Shown here one piece after another: positions 1-8,054 of a stretch of 53,329 bases of DNA (position 1 is its first letter; every line of letters begins with the position of its first letter). The stretch spans positions 1-53,329 of the forward strand of contig NZ_LQPJ01000143.1 in NCBI RefSeq assembly GCF_002101785.1, written 5' to 3'. The notes below the pieces were generated by a model, which searched no databases, was not told the DNA's origin, and saw only the letters and a program-made list of their open reading frames with translations. The DNA comes from Mycobacterium palustre. Lineage in GTDB: Bacteria; Actinomycetota; Actinomycetes; Mycobacteriales; Mycobacteriaceae. Position numbers and translations under genes: made by a program.

Positions 1-24
1 AACAGCACACCCGCGACCACACAG

Positions 25-70
25 GTGGGGCCACTTTCGACCGCCCACCCGGGGCCAAATCAGGCTGTCA
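25..70. mobile_element. possible IS21-type element end (remnant)
   Basis: Two related blocks lie side by side: GTGGGGCCACTTTCGACCGC at 25-44 and GGGGCCAAATCAGGCTGTCA at 51-70. Repeated terminal blocks that end in CA are typical of IS21-family ends, and this wording resembles actinobacterial IS21 ends as I remember them. No istA or istB coding sequence is inside the window, so the element, if real, lies to the left. This would mark the left border of the accessory island. Recall-based and tentative. Confidence 0.3.
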
Positions 71-232
71 CAGCCAGTCCGCCGCCGAACCACCGGGCCA
101 TCGCCGCAAAACAGCCCTCTGACCTGCGATGTGAGAACTTTCTTTACTGGTATCAAGCGTGTAGGCAACACCTAGGCCGCTCCAGCGCGGAACTCGCATT
201 CCCTGACAACAGTGGCTCCGACGTCGCGGGAG

Positions 233-829
233 CTATTCAGTTGCTGAGATGAGTTTCGGGAGGATTGCATTGTCGACCAGAGTTTCGATGGTGAGATGGG
301 TCGGCGGGCGGTTGGAAAAGATGCATCGGAAGATCAGATAGCCTGGCAACAGGTCGCAGAGCTCTTCGTTGATTGTTGACGCGCCGATCTCGCCGCGGCT
401 GATCGCCTGCTGTAGGACCTGCCGGACCAGGGTTCTCTGTTCATGAAGAAACCGGTCTTGCATAACGTTGTTGAGCGCGCGATCACGGGATATCTCGACA
501 AGCACTGCCCGGATGGTGCTGGCGTGGTCTCGGCACTGTTTGTAGATGATCTGGCCGAGACACAACAAGTCGCCGCGCAGGGTGCCAGTGTTGGGTGCAA
601 CAGCGCTCTGACGGGTGCCTTCGATGACGGCCGCTAGGATCAGTTCAGATTTCGAGGGCCAGCGCCGGTAGATGGTGGCTTTACTGGCATGAGCAGCGCC
701 CGCGACAGCCTCCACTGTTAGGCCGTGGTACCCACGATCCTGCAGGATACCCAATGCTACTCGCAGCAGCTCTGTCTCTCTGGGTGACCACGAAGTAGGT
801 TCTACGTCCGGGTTGGTTGTCGCGGTCAT
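233..829 (-). CDS. TetR/AcrR family regulator, coupled to mmpL
   Basis: A 198-aa TetR-type repressor. The N-terminal DNA-binding domain covers about residues 18-65, with the helix-turn-helix around AHASKATIYRRWPSKSELI. The C-terminal ligand domain is variable and the ligand cannot be told. The ATG overlaps the stop of the upstream mmpL gene in an ATGA (829-831 region), so the two are one translationally coupled operon. The natural reading is that it controls the transporter, but it may not be the protein that binds the operator shared by the three neighbouring promoters, because two other TetR genes sit in the same block. Confidence 0.85.
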   Translation of the reverse strand: MTATTNPDVEPTSWSPRETELLRVALGILQDRGYHGLTVEAVAGAAHASKATIYRRWPSKSELILAAVIEGTRQSAVAPNTGTLRGDLLCLGQIIYKQCRDHASTIRAVLVEISRDRALNNVMQDRFLHEQRTLVRQVLQQAISRGEIGASTINEELCDLLPGYLIFRCIFSNRPPTHLTIETLVDNAILPKLISATE

Positions 830-3800
830 CAGTTGTCGGATGTGAGCGATTCTGGGTCAGCTGCTTTCCCGTTTCCACTATCGGTCCCCACATCCATTCT
901 TCGTACATGGTCGCCCCCAGGTGAGACGCCACCCCACTTCGCCGATATCTGGAGGTGCGGTCCGCGTGTTGCGCTCAGCGCGCCCACACCGGTGAGATGC
1001 TTAGCTGGCATCGATGCGGGGTGACGGTTCATGTGTGGCCACCAGCTGGCTTGGCGGAGCAGGGTGGCGATGGCTGGGACGGTGAGGGTGCGTACGAGGA
1101 ACGTGTCCAGCAGTAGTCCGCAGCCGATGATGAGTCCGGTTTGGATCATGATGGCTACCGATCCGATCATCAGGCCGAACATGCTGGCAGCGAAGATCAG
1201 GCCGGCGGAGGTGATGACTGAGCCGGTGGTGGCTACGGTGCGCAGGACGCCGACGCGGATGTTGTGGGTGGATTCTTCGCGTAGTCGTGATACGAGCAGC
1301 ATGTTGTAGTCGGCGCCGACGGCGACGAGGATGATGAACGCTAATAGTGGTACGGGCCAAGCGATTTCGTGGCCGAGGATCCATTGGAAGACGATGACTC
1401 CGATGCCTAGTGAGGCCAGGTAGTTCAGCACGACGGTGCCCAGCAGATATAGCGGGGCGATCAGGGCGCGTAGCAGGGCGATGAGGATGAGTCCGACGAT
1501 GACCAGGGTGGCGATGGCCAGCTGGGTGAAGTCGGATGAGAGTAGGCGTTGGATGTCGGAGTTGACGGCGGGGAATCCGGCAACCGAGACGGTGGCTTGG
1601 GCCAGGGAGGTGTTGGGTCGGGCGGTGTTGGCGACGTCTGTGATCTGGCGGGCCAGGTTCATCGCCTCGCCGCTGTAGGGGTCCGTGCTGGTGTCGATGG
1701 CGAAGCGGGCGGTTTTGCCGTCGGGTGAGAGGAAATGTTTGGCGACGTCGGCGAATTGGCGGTTGTCGAAGGCTTCGGGGGGCAGGTAGAAGCCGGTGGC
1801 GGCATCGGATCCGGCGGTGGCGCGGGCGGAGTTTTGCAGTTGGGCCGCGATTTGACTCATCCCGGACAGCATTTGGATGTTGCTGTCGGCCAGGGTGTGC
1901 ACGCCGGTGGCCAGGGCGCGTGCGCCGGAGGCCAGTTGGCTGATGCCGTGTTGGAGTCGGCCGATGTCAGCGGCCAGGTTCTCGGGGTTGCCGAGGGTTT
2001 TGAAGGCGTTGTTCATGGTGGCCACGGTGTGTTGAACTTCGGTGAGGGTGCCGGTGACGGTGGCGTTGGTGGCCGGGTTGTACTGGTCGCCCAGGGTGGC
2101 GAGCTGGGTGAAGAATCCGTCGTCGCGCAGGGTGGTCAGGATACTGACCTGGTCGCGGATCTGGGCGCATTGCGGGGTGGTCATACACCACGGTGAGGTG
2201 TTGAGTGCGGTGACGAGCGGGTCGAGGGCGGCGATAGCGTTCTGGGCGCGTTCGGCCAGGGGTCGGATGCCGGGGCCGGCTTGGATGGCGGTGTCGACCT
2301 CGGGTGCGGTGGCTGAGAGTTGTTGCAGCAGCGGGCCGAAGCGCTGCATGCTCTCACCGGCGGCGCCGGCTTGGGTGAGTACACCGCCCAGGGGGGTGAG
2401 CGCGGTGCGCACGGTGGTGTCGAGTTGGGCCAGGCCGCCGGCGAGTTGGTCGGCGCCGTGGGTGAGCTTGTCCAGGTCGGTGCGCCGGTCGTTGCCCTGG
2501 GCGACCGAGTCGGCCATCTTGTCGCCGATTTGTCCGTTCTGCCAGGACAGTTGGGCTTGGTCGAGGCGTTGCCCGGCCGGTCTGGTGATCCCGGAAACAC
2601 GTGTCACGGCCGGGATTTGGGCGATGCGTGAGGCCATCTCGTCGAGGTCGGCCAGGCCTTTGCCGGTGCGCATGTCGGTCGGGTTTTCCACGACGAGGAA
2701 TTCGGTGATGACGACGTCTTTAGGGAAATGGCGGTCCAGCAGCTGATAGCCCTGGTTGCTGGCGGTAGTGGCGGGCTGTCCTTGGCGGTCGTCATAGCTG
2801 ATGGTCATGGTCGCCGCGGCCGCCGACAGTGCCACCAGGATGGTCAGGCTGATGACCAGCAGCGGCACCGGGCGGCGCACCACGGCCACGGCCACGCTGT
2901 TCCAGTAGCGTCGGGTGCGGTCGGGTTTGGGTTCGCCGATGCCGCGGGTGGCCGCCAGCGCCAGCACCGGGGGCAGCAGGGTCACGGTGGCGGCGAATCC
3001 GACTGCCACGGCGACCGCGCAGGCCGGGCCGAGTCCGGCGAACACACTCAAGGTGGCGAACACCATGGCCAGAAAGGCCAGGGCCACGGTGCCGGCCGAG
3101 GCCAGGATGACTCGGCCGATGCTGGCGGTGGCCGCGATGACCGCCTGCTCGGCGGGCACCTGGGCGCGGCGTTGTTCGTGGTAGCGGCTGATCAGAAACA
3201 CGGTGTAGTCGGTGCCGGCGCCCAGCAGGATCGCGGTCATGAACGCCACGGTGAACTGCGAGACCGGCATGCCGATTTCCCCGAGTGCAGAGAGCACCCC
3301 ACGCCCGACGGCCAGGCTGATCCCGATCACCAGCAGCGGCAGCAGCGCGGTGAACACCGACCGGTACACGATCAGCAGGATCAGCGCGATCAGCCCGGCG
3401 GTGGCGATCGAGATGAACACCAGGTCGTGCTCGGCTGAGGCGATCTGATCGGCGAACGTGGCCGGTGGCCCTGTCACATAGGCCGTGGTGGACGTGTTGG
3501 CGAATGCCGTGTCGGTGAGATCGCGCACGGCTTGCACGGATTCGGCCGCGGTGGGATCACCGAGCGTGCCGGCCACCCCGACCGGCAGATACCAGGCCTT
3601 GCCGTCACCGCTGACCGCCTGGGTTCTGGTGACCGGGTCGGCCAGCAGATCCTGGACCAGCAGGACATGGTCGTGATCGGCGCGCAACCGCCCTACCAGA
3701 TCCTGATAGCGCAGCTGATTATCGGGGGTCAGACCGGCCGGGTCTTGCATCGCGACGAACAGCATCGTCTTGGACCCCTGCTCACCGAACGCCTCACTCA

Positions 3801-4056
3801 TGCGGTCCACGGTCTGAAACGAGGGCACATCACGCGGGATCAGATCGACCGATTGTTGGCGCACCACCGTCTCCAACTGCGGGAACAGCAGCGCCAGCAC
3901 CACCGCGGCCGCGATCCATCCACCGATCACTAATGCCTTGTGGCCCACCGTGAACGCCGCGAGCCGACCCAGCCGGGCGCTGTATTCCGAAGATCCGGAC
4001 AGATCGACGCCGCGCCGGCCACGGGAAGGCCCAGCATCTCCGGTTCGATCGCCCAT
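829..4056 (-). CDS. MmpL-family RND lipid/drug transporter
   Basis: About 1075 aa, the usual size for an MmpL. The layout is a cytosolic N-terminus, TM1 near VIGGWIAAAVVLALL, a first periplasmic loop, TM2-6, a long periplasmic region with coiled-coil-like stretches, then TM7-12. The proton-relay Asp-Tyr pairs expected in MmpL proteins are present: GAGTDYTVFLISRY in the first half and VGADYNMLLVSRL in the second. I chose the ATG at 4056 rather than the longer TTG at 4071, because GGGAGG lies about 8 bases upstream of it. No MmpS partner is adjacent. It is followed by an overlapping TetR gene and preceded by a palindromic operator at 4087-4108. Substrate unknown; lipids, siderophores or small hydrophobic compounds are typical for the family. 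Confidence 0.92.
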   Translation of the reverse strand: MGDRTGDAGPSRGRRGVDLSGSSEYSARLGRLAAFTVGHKALVIGGWIAAAVVLALLFPQLETVVRQQSVDLIPRDVPSFQTVDRMSEAFGEQGSKTMLFVAMQDPAGLTPDNQLRYQDLVGRLRADHDHVLLVQDLLADPVTRTQAVSGDGKAWYLPVGVAGTLGDPTAAESVQAVRDLTDTAFANTSTTAYVTGPPATFADQIASAEHDLVFISIATAGLIALILLIVYRSVFTALLPLLVIGISLAVGRGVLSALGEIGMPVSQFTVAFMTAILLGAGTDYTVFLISRYHEQRRAQVPAEQAVIAATASIGRVILASAGTVALAFLAMVFATLSVFAGLGPACAVAVAVGFAATVTLLPPVLALAATRGIGEPKPDRTRRYWNSVAVAVVRRPVPLLVISLTILVALSAAAATMTISYDDRQGQPATTASNQGYQLLDRHFPKDVVITEFLVVENPTDMRTGKGLADLDEMASRIAQIPAVTRVSGITRPAGQRLDQAQLSWQNGQIGDKMADSVAQGNDRRTDLDKLTHGADQLAGGLAQLDTTVRTALTPLGGVLTQAGAAGESMQRFGPLLQQLSATAPEVDTAIQAGPGIRPLAERAQNAIAALDPLVTALNTSPWCMTTPQCAQIRDQVSILTTLRDDGFFTQLATLGDQYNPATNATVTGTLTEVQHTVATMNNAFKTLGNPENLAADIGRLQHGISQLASGARALATGVHTLADSNIQMLSGMSQIAAQLQNSARATAGSDAATGFYLPPEAFDNRQFADVAKHFLSPDGKTARFAIDTSTDPYSGEAMNLARQITDVANTARPNTSLAQATVSVAGFPAVNSDIQRLLSSDFTQLAIATLVIVGLILIALLRALIAPLYLLGTVVLNYLASLGIGVIVFQWILGHEIAWPVPLLAFIILVAVGADYNMLLVSRLREESTHNIRVGVLRTVATTGSVITSAGLIFAASMFGLMIGSVAIMIQTGLIIGCGLLLDTFLVRTLTVPAIATLLRQASWWPHMNRHPASMPAKHLTGVGALSATRGPHLQISAKWGGVSPGGDHVRRMDVGTDSGNGKAADPESLTSDN

Positions 4057-4086
4057 CCCCACGCCTCCCAAGAAACGAAACTATCG

Positions 4087-4108
4087 GTATCGCTACGATA
4101 CTAATAGT
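4087..4108. promoter_or_regulatory. TetR-type operator in front of mmpL
   Basis: GTATCG (4087-4092) and CGATAC (4096-4101) form a perfect inverted repeat around CTA. The overlapping stretch CGATACTAATAGT (4096-4108) repeats the core of the perfect palindrome at 4661-4681. It lies 31 bases upstream of the chosen mmpL start, where a bound repressor would block transcription. The protein that binds it is not known from sequence alone. Confidence 0.65.
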
Positions 4109-4179
4109 CCCACACGAGGATCGGAAGGGCCGCGCCGACCTTTCGGGCCATGGTTGGGGCTGGGCGCGGTGGGGGTGAA

Positions 4180-4605
4180 TTAACTTGCGGTGTCCTCAGA
4201 TTCGTCGTCGGGCAGGTCGTGGCGCACCACCCGCACCCGCCCGCGGGGCAGGCATGCCATGTAGCCGTGGCGTTTGCCGTAGAGCTCCCAGGAGGTCGCG
4301 GCCTCCTGGGGGGCGACATCGATGCGATGCCCGCGGGAAAAACCCAGGTGCAACCCGCCGCCCTCGTCGCACCACGCGCCCGTGCACACCGCGCCGGCCA
4401 GGTCCAGCAACGGACGCTGCTGGACCGAGACGTTGCCCGGGTCGATGAGGACCTGCTCTTCGGGATAAGACGAACCGATCGGCGGCAGGGTCAGCCGGAT
4501 CGGGGTGGCGATCACCAATTCGTTGTAATCGTCGAGGTCGAGCACCAATCCGTCGCGCAACGAGACACGCTGAACGGTGCACCGCTCGATCCAGGGGGTA
4601 TGCAT
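4180..4605 (-). CDS. DUF6188-like hypothetical protein
   Basis: A 141-aa protein starting MHTPWIERCTVQRV, with alternating beta-like segments and no signal peptide or membrane segment. It reads like the small DUF6188 family found in mycobacteria; the function is not known. The ATG at 4605 follows AAAGGGA. It lies between mmpL and the KstR-like gene in the same direction, but has its own promoter space carrying the perfect palindrome at 4661-4681. It is therefore probably co-regulated with mmpL and the thioesterase rather than simply read through. The family label is from memory. Confidence 0.6.
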   Translation of the reverse strand: MHTPWIERCTVQRVSLRDGLVLDLDDYNELVIATPIRLTLPPIGSSYPEEQVLIDPGNVSVQQRPLLDLAGAVCTGAWCDEGGGLHLGFSRGHRIDVAPQEAATSWELYGKRHGYMACLPRGRVRVVRHDLPDDESEDTAS

Positions 4606-4643
4606 GCCCGGGTCCCTTTCGACACGTCATTGTGTCGCTTTAT

Positions 4644-4681
4644 GGTACTGGGAGTAGCGCAGCGATACTACTAGTATCGCT
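4644..4681. promoter_or_regulatory. 38-bp operator element with perfect 21-bp palindrome
   Basis: The core at 4661-4681 is a perfect palindrome: 10-bp arms AGCGATACTA and TAGTATCGCT around a central C. The whole 38-bp element matches the reverse complement of 5865-5902 at 30 of 38 positions. It overlaps the stop codon of the KstR-like gene and lies about 40-75 bases upstream of the DUF6188-like start, which fits an operator for that gene. Confidence 0.75.
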
Positions 4682-5303
4682 AAGTGGTGGTGTCGGTGCC
4701 GTGCACCAGCTGTCGGGTTGTGCGGTCGATGCGCTCGCGGGCCAGGTCCGCATCGATCCGGCCGCCGATGACGGCGATCAGGTTGGCCAGCCACACGTCG
4801 GCGATCAGGCTGGCCACGTCACGGTCATGCGCGCTGGGTGTGGGCCCGCCCAGGGCGCGGGCCAGCATGTCCTCGATCACCGCGACAGCGTGCTCGATCG
4901 CGCCGGCGGCCTCGGAGTCGGCCACGACGAACGCACGCACCATCGCCTCGGTCAGGTGCGGGTTGGCCTGCCAGGCCATGTGCAGGTGGGTGGTCAACCG
5001 CCCCAGCCGGGCCTGCGGCGCCAGTTCACCGGTAGTGCAATCGAATTCGGTGTCGAGACGTTCGAATTCGCGGGCCAGCACCGTCACCAGCAGATGGCTT
5101 TTGGATCGGAAATGCCGATACAGGGAGCTGGCGGCAATGCCGGCCTGCGCGGCCACCGCACGCATCTGCACACCGTCAAAACCTTGTGCTGAGGCTACCG
5201 CCCACGCGGCATCCAGGATCGCCTCGCGACGCACCAACACCGAGTCCGCCGGCCGGCGCGGGTGCCGCACCCGGTCCCGGGGTGCGGCGGTGGGCGCACT
5301 CAC
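4680..5303 (-). CDS. KstR-like TetR regulator
   Basis: A 207-aa TetR protein. The helix-turn-helix is near residues 45-75 (VQMRAVAAQAGIAASSLYRH), and the C-terminal half (NPHLTEAMVRAFVVAD, then SLIADVWLANLIAV) reads like the ligand domain of KstR, the cholesterol-catabolism repressor of mycobacteria, as I remember it. It starts with GTG in a GTGA overlap with the thioesterase stop, so the two are coupled. KstR ligands are acyl-CoA thioesters, and a thioesterase partner fits such a ligand. It is a paralogue, not the canonical kstR: the nearby operators do not resemble the KstR motif. Confidence 0.85.
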   Translation of the reverse strand: MSAPTAAPRDRVRHPRRPADSVLVRREAILDAAWAVASAQGFDGVQMRAVAAQAGIAASSLYRHFRSKSHLLVTVLAREFERLDTEFDCTTGELAPQARLGRLTTHLHMAWQANPHLTEAMVRAFVVADSEAAGAIEHAVAVIEDMLARALGGPTPSAHDRDVASLIADVWLANLIAVIGGRIDADLARERIDRTTRQLVHGTDTTT

Positions 5304-5812
5304 CGCGACCCCGCGTCGGGGCCGGCGCCACCGTAGCGGGTCAGCTCGGCGAACAACTCCCCGAAACCGCTGATGTCACCGTGGGCGGCGAAATGGGCCG
5401 CATCCACCGTGATGAACACCGCCGAGGCGGTGAACCGGGTGACACCGTCCACACCGACCCCCACCCCGTCCACATGCAACGCCCGGCCCTCGCGGGAGGC
5501 GATCCGCGCGGTCAGCCGATGCGTACATCCCAACGGCACCGGCTGCAGATAGTCCACCGTCAAACGGCGCGTCACCGCCGGGGTGGCCGCGATCCACAAC
5601 GAAAAACCCAGCACGTCATCACAGGCCGCGGCGATCGCGCCACCGTGCGCCAGCCCCGGCGCACCGATATGGCGCTCATCGAACACCAGATCAGCGAACA
5701 CCTCATCGCCGCACCGAAACACCTCCAGCTGCAAACCGTGCGGATTGTCCGACCCGCAGCCCATGCAGGTCGGCGTGTGCGACGGCAACCGCTGCGGCTG
5801 ATCAACACCCAT
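5300..5812 (-). CDS. PaaI-type hotdog thioesterase
   Basis: 170 aa from the ATG at 5812, which has GAGGAGG about 6 bases upstream; longer readings to 5944 would run over the divergent regulator's leader and the operator. An N-terminal CMGCGSDNPHGL motif precedes the hotdog fold, with LAHGGAIAAACDDVLG carrying the HGG(A) signature usual for PaaI/4HBT thioesterases. It should hydrolyse an acyl-CoA, and its substrate may be linked to the ligand of the co-transcribed KstR-like repressor (inference). The CxxC-type start could bind a metal but this is not shown. Confidence 0.82.
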   Translation of the reverse strand: MGVDQPQRLPSHTPTCMGCGSDNPHGLQLEVFRCGDEVFADLVFDERHIGAPGLAHGGAIAAACDDVLGFSLWIAATPAVTRRLTVDYLQPVPLGCTHRLTARIASREGRALHVDGVGVGVDGVTRFTASAVFITVDAAHFAAHGDISGFGELFAELTRYGGAGPDAGSR

Positions 5813-5864
5813 CACGGCCTCCTCGCACCCGGGCAGCCCCGCCACCGCGTCCCGACCCGGGACC

Positions 5865-5902
5865 GCCGGTACTAGCAGTTTCGCTGCGCTACTATCGGTA
5901 CC
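5865..5902. promoter_or_regulatory. second copy of the 38-bp operator element
   Basis: Read on the minus strand, this segment matches 4644-4681 at 30 of 38 positions, including an unbroken 13-base run AGTAGCGCAGCGA and the CTAGTA half of the palindrome. It lies between the thioesterase start (5812) and the divergent TetR start (5958), so a bound repressor could act on both promoters. Confidence 0.7.
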
Positions 5903-5957
5903 ATAACCGGGAGTGCGGGGGCAACGCACCGGCAATCGGAACACATCAGGAGGTCAG

Positions 5958-6626
5958 GTGGGGACGCAGCCCGCGGAGACACCCGACGACGAGGACGACG
6001 TCGACCCGCGCCGCACCCGATCACGCACCCGACTGCTCGACGCCGCGGCCAACCTGCTCAAAACCGGTGGGATCGAAGCCGTCACCATCGACGCGGTCAC
6101 CAAAGCCTCCAAGGTCGCCCGCACCACCCTCTACCGCCATTTCAACAGTTCCTCGCAACTGCTCGCGGCCACCTTCGAACGCCTTCTGCCCCAAGTCATC
6201 CCGCCCGCCCCGACCAGCGGCACCCTCCGTGAGCGGCTCATCGAACTGCTCTCCCGCCAAGCCGACCTGTTCGCCGAAGCGCCCGTACAAGTCACCACCC
6301 TGGCCTGGGCCGCGTTGGGCCCCGCCGAGACTCACGAACCAAACACTGTGCAACACGCCGGTGCCGGCACTCTGCGGATGCGTGTGATCGAACAATACCG
6401 ACGGCCGTTCGACGAAATCCTGTACAGCCCCGAAAGCGTCGATCAACTCGGCGAACTCGACATTGAACTCGCACTCTGTCAACTTGTTGGCCCTCTGGTC
6501 TTTGCCCGAATGACCGGTCTACGCGTCATCACCCACCAAGATTGCACCCGCATCGTCGAAGGCTTCATTGCCGCGCAAACCGGCGATCAACCGGCTTGGG
6601 TCGAGGCGTCGAGTCCGAACCAATAG
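5958..6626 (+). CDS. TetR family regulator, divergent from thioesterase
   Basis: 222 aa from the GTG at 5958, supported by AGGAGG at 5948-5953; a longer reading to 5913 is less likely. An acidic N-terminal tail is followed by a TetR DNA-binding domain whose recognition region reads ASKVARTTLYRHFNSSSQ. The C-terminal domain has no recognised ligand. It is transcribed away from the thioesterase/KstR-like operon across the operator at 5865-5902, the usual arrangement for a self-regulating local repressor, so it is a prime candidate for the protein that binds the shared operators. Confidence 0.85.
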   Translation: MGTQPAETPDDEDDVDPRRTRSRTRLLDAAANLLKTGGIEAVTIDAVTKASKVARTTLYRHFNSSSQLLAATFERLLPQVIPPAPTSGTLRERLIELLSRQADLFAEAPVQVTTLAWAALGPAETHEPNTVQHAGAGTLRMRVIEQYRRPFDEILYSPESVDQLGELDIELALCQLVGPLVFARMTGLRVITHQDCTRIVEGFIAAQTGDQPAWVEASSPNQ

Positions 6627-6806
6627 CGCTAATGAGACTGCTCTGAACCACGTTCCGTCGCTTGGCCAGCCGCATCCGGTTGGGTCACACCGTCACCCAA
6701 CGACCGCATTGTTGCACCCAAAACGGCGGGACCGTCGGCCACCACTGGGTAAGACGGACCCGCCGATCTGACGAATTCACGCGTGCCCGGCAGCGCGACG
6801 CCGGGG

Positions 6807-8054
6807 TCAGGAAGTGAAGCCGGGTATCGGATAGCGTTGGTTGAGGACGTAGTTTCCGACTTCAGCGATTTTGTAGGAGACAGGATCGTGCAGCGTGTGG
6901 GTGCGGATGTTGCGCCAGAACCGGTCGAATCCGTATTTGGGGTGGGTGCCGCGGGCACCGATGACCTCGAAAATACGGCTGGTCACGTCCAGGGCCGCTT
7001 GGGTGGCTATGGCTTTGACTCCAGAAATCTGCACCATGAGTTCGCCGCGTTCCTGCGAAGTTAATGCGTCACCTTTGTCCCACGCGGCCTGTAGGAGTTG
7101 TGCGGCCTCGCGGGCTGCAGCATCGGCGGCTTGTAGTTGGATGCCGAATTCGCCGTAGCTGCGAATGGTGTACGGATCTTCGACGGCTTGAGTGACCCCG
7201 GCCGGCGTCCAAGGACGTGCCTGCGTTCGGGTGTACTCGCGGGCTGTCTCGAGCGCTCCGCGCGCGATCCCTAGGTAAACCGAGGAGAACACCAACTGCA
7301 CGATCGGGCCGAACAGGCTTCCGCGCCCGGACGCCAGGAACGCCTCGAGGATGGCATTGGGTTTGCCGAGCACCTCGTCGGGACGGACCGCAACATTGTG
7401 GAATTCGGTGGTGCCGCTGTCGGTGCGCCGCATCCCCAGCGCCTGCCAGTCATCGTTTGGCTGAACGCCTTCTCTGGTGGTGGGAATGGCCGCCGCTACG
7501 ATGGCACCTTGCTGTGGGAAACCCTCCGGTATCACACCGAACACCAAGAGCAGATCTGAGCCCTTGGCGCCACTGCTGAAGTGCTTAATGCCGTTGAAAA
7601 AGTACCCGCCGTCATCGGCCGGGGTGGCCGTCACCTTCCAATCCAGGATGTGGCTGTTGTTCTCGCTGGAGGCGTTTCCGGTCCACCAATTGTTTTCGGC
7701 CAGTTGACGAAGCAGGCGTTCCTTTTGCTCGGGTGAACCCCACAGATCGATAACGGCTGGGGTGCTGAGGTGGTATCCGAACAAGTGCCCAAGGGATCCG
7801 TCGACCTTGGCGATCTCGCGCACCACTTCCAGGGCGGTAGGCCAGTCGGCTCCCCAACCGCCCAGGTGCCGGGGAACGGTCACCGAGAGCAGCCCACTGG
7901 CGCGTAGATCCTCACGCTCTTCTGTTGCCGAACCACCTGCCTTGTCGCGCTCGACGACGGTAGTTTGCCACTTTCGCGTCAGCTCGCGCGCGACCTCGAT
8001 TGGGTCGCCATGCCTACTGTTCTGTGCCGTGGTGGTGTCATCGGTCAACGTCAT
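6807..8054 (-). CDS. dszC: DszC: dibenzothiophene monooxygenase
   Basis: 415 aa, flavin-dependent monooxygenase with the acyl-CoA dehydrogenase fold, close to the 417 aa I recall for Rhodococcus IGTS8 DszC. It performs the first two steps of the 4S pathway, dibenzothiophene to sulfoxide to sulfone, using reduced FMN from a separate reductase. Stretches such as NNWWTGNASSENNSH, TPNDDW-like QPNDDWQALGMRRTDSGTT, EYTRTQARPWTPAG and IGARGTHPKYGFDRFWRNI match remembered DszC closely. The ATG at 8054 overlaps the dszB stop as ATGA and has GGAGAA upstream; the longer reading to 8102 is unlikely. It is the last gene of the operon. No flavin reductase (DszD) is in the window. Confidence 0.93.
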   Translation of the reverse strand: MTLTDDTTTAQNSRHGDPIEVARELTRKWQTTVVERDKAGGSATEEREDLRASGLLSVTVPRHLGGWGADWPTALEVVREIAKVDGSLGHLFGYHLSTPAVIDLWGSPEQKERLLRQLAENNWWTGNASSENNSHILDWKVTATPADDGGYFFNGIKHFSSGAKGSDLLLVFGVIPEGFPQQGAIVAAAIPTTREGVQPNDDWQALGMRRTDSGTTEFHNVAVRPDEVLGKPNAILEAFLASGRGSLFGPIVQLVFSSVYLGIARGALETAREYTRTQARPWTPAGVTQAVEDPYTIRSYGEFGIQLQAADAAAREAAQLLQAAWDKGDALTSQERGELMVQISGVKAIATQAALDVTSRIFEVIGARGTHPKYGFDRFWRNIRTHTLHDPVSYKIAEVGNYVLNQRYPIPGFTS

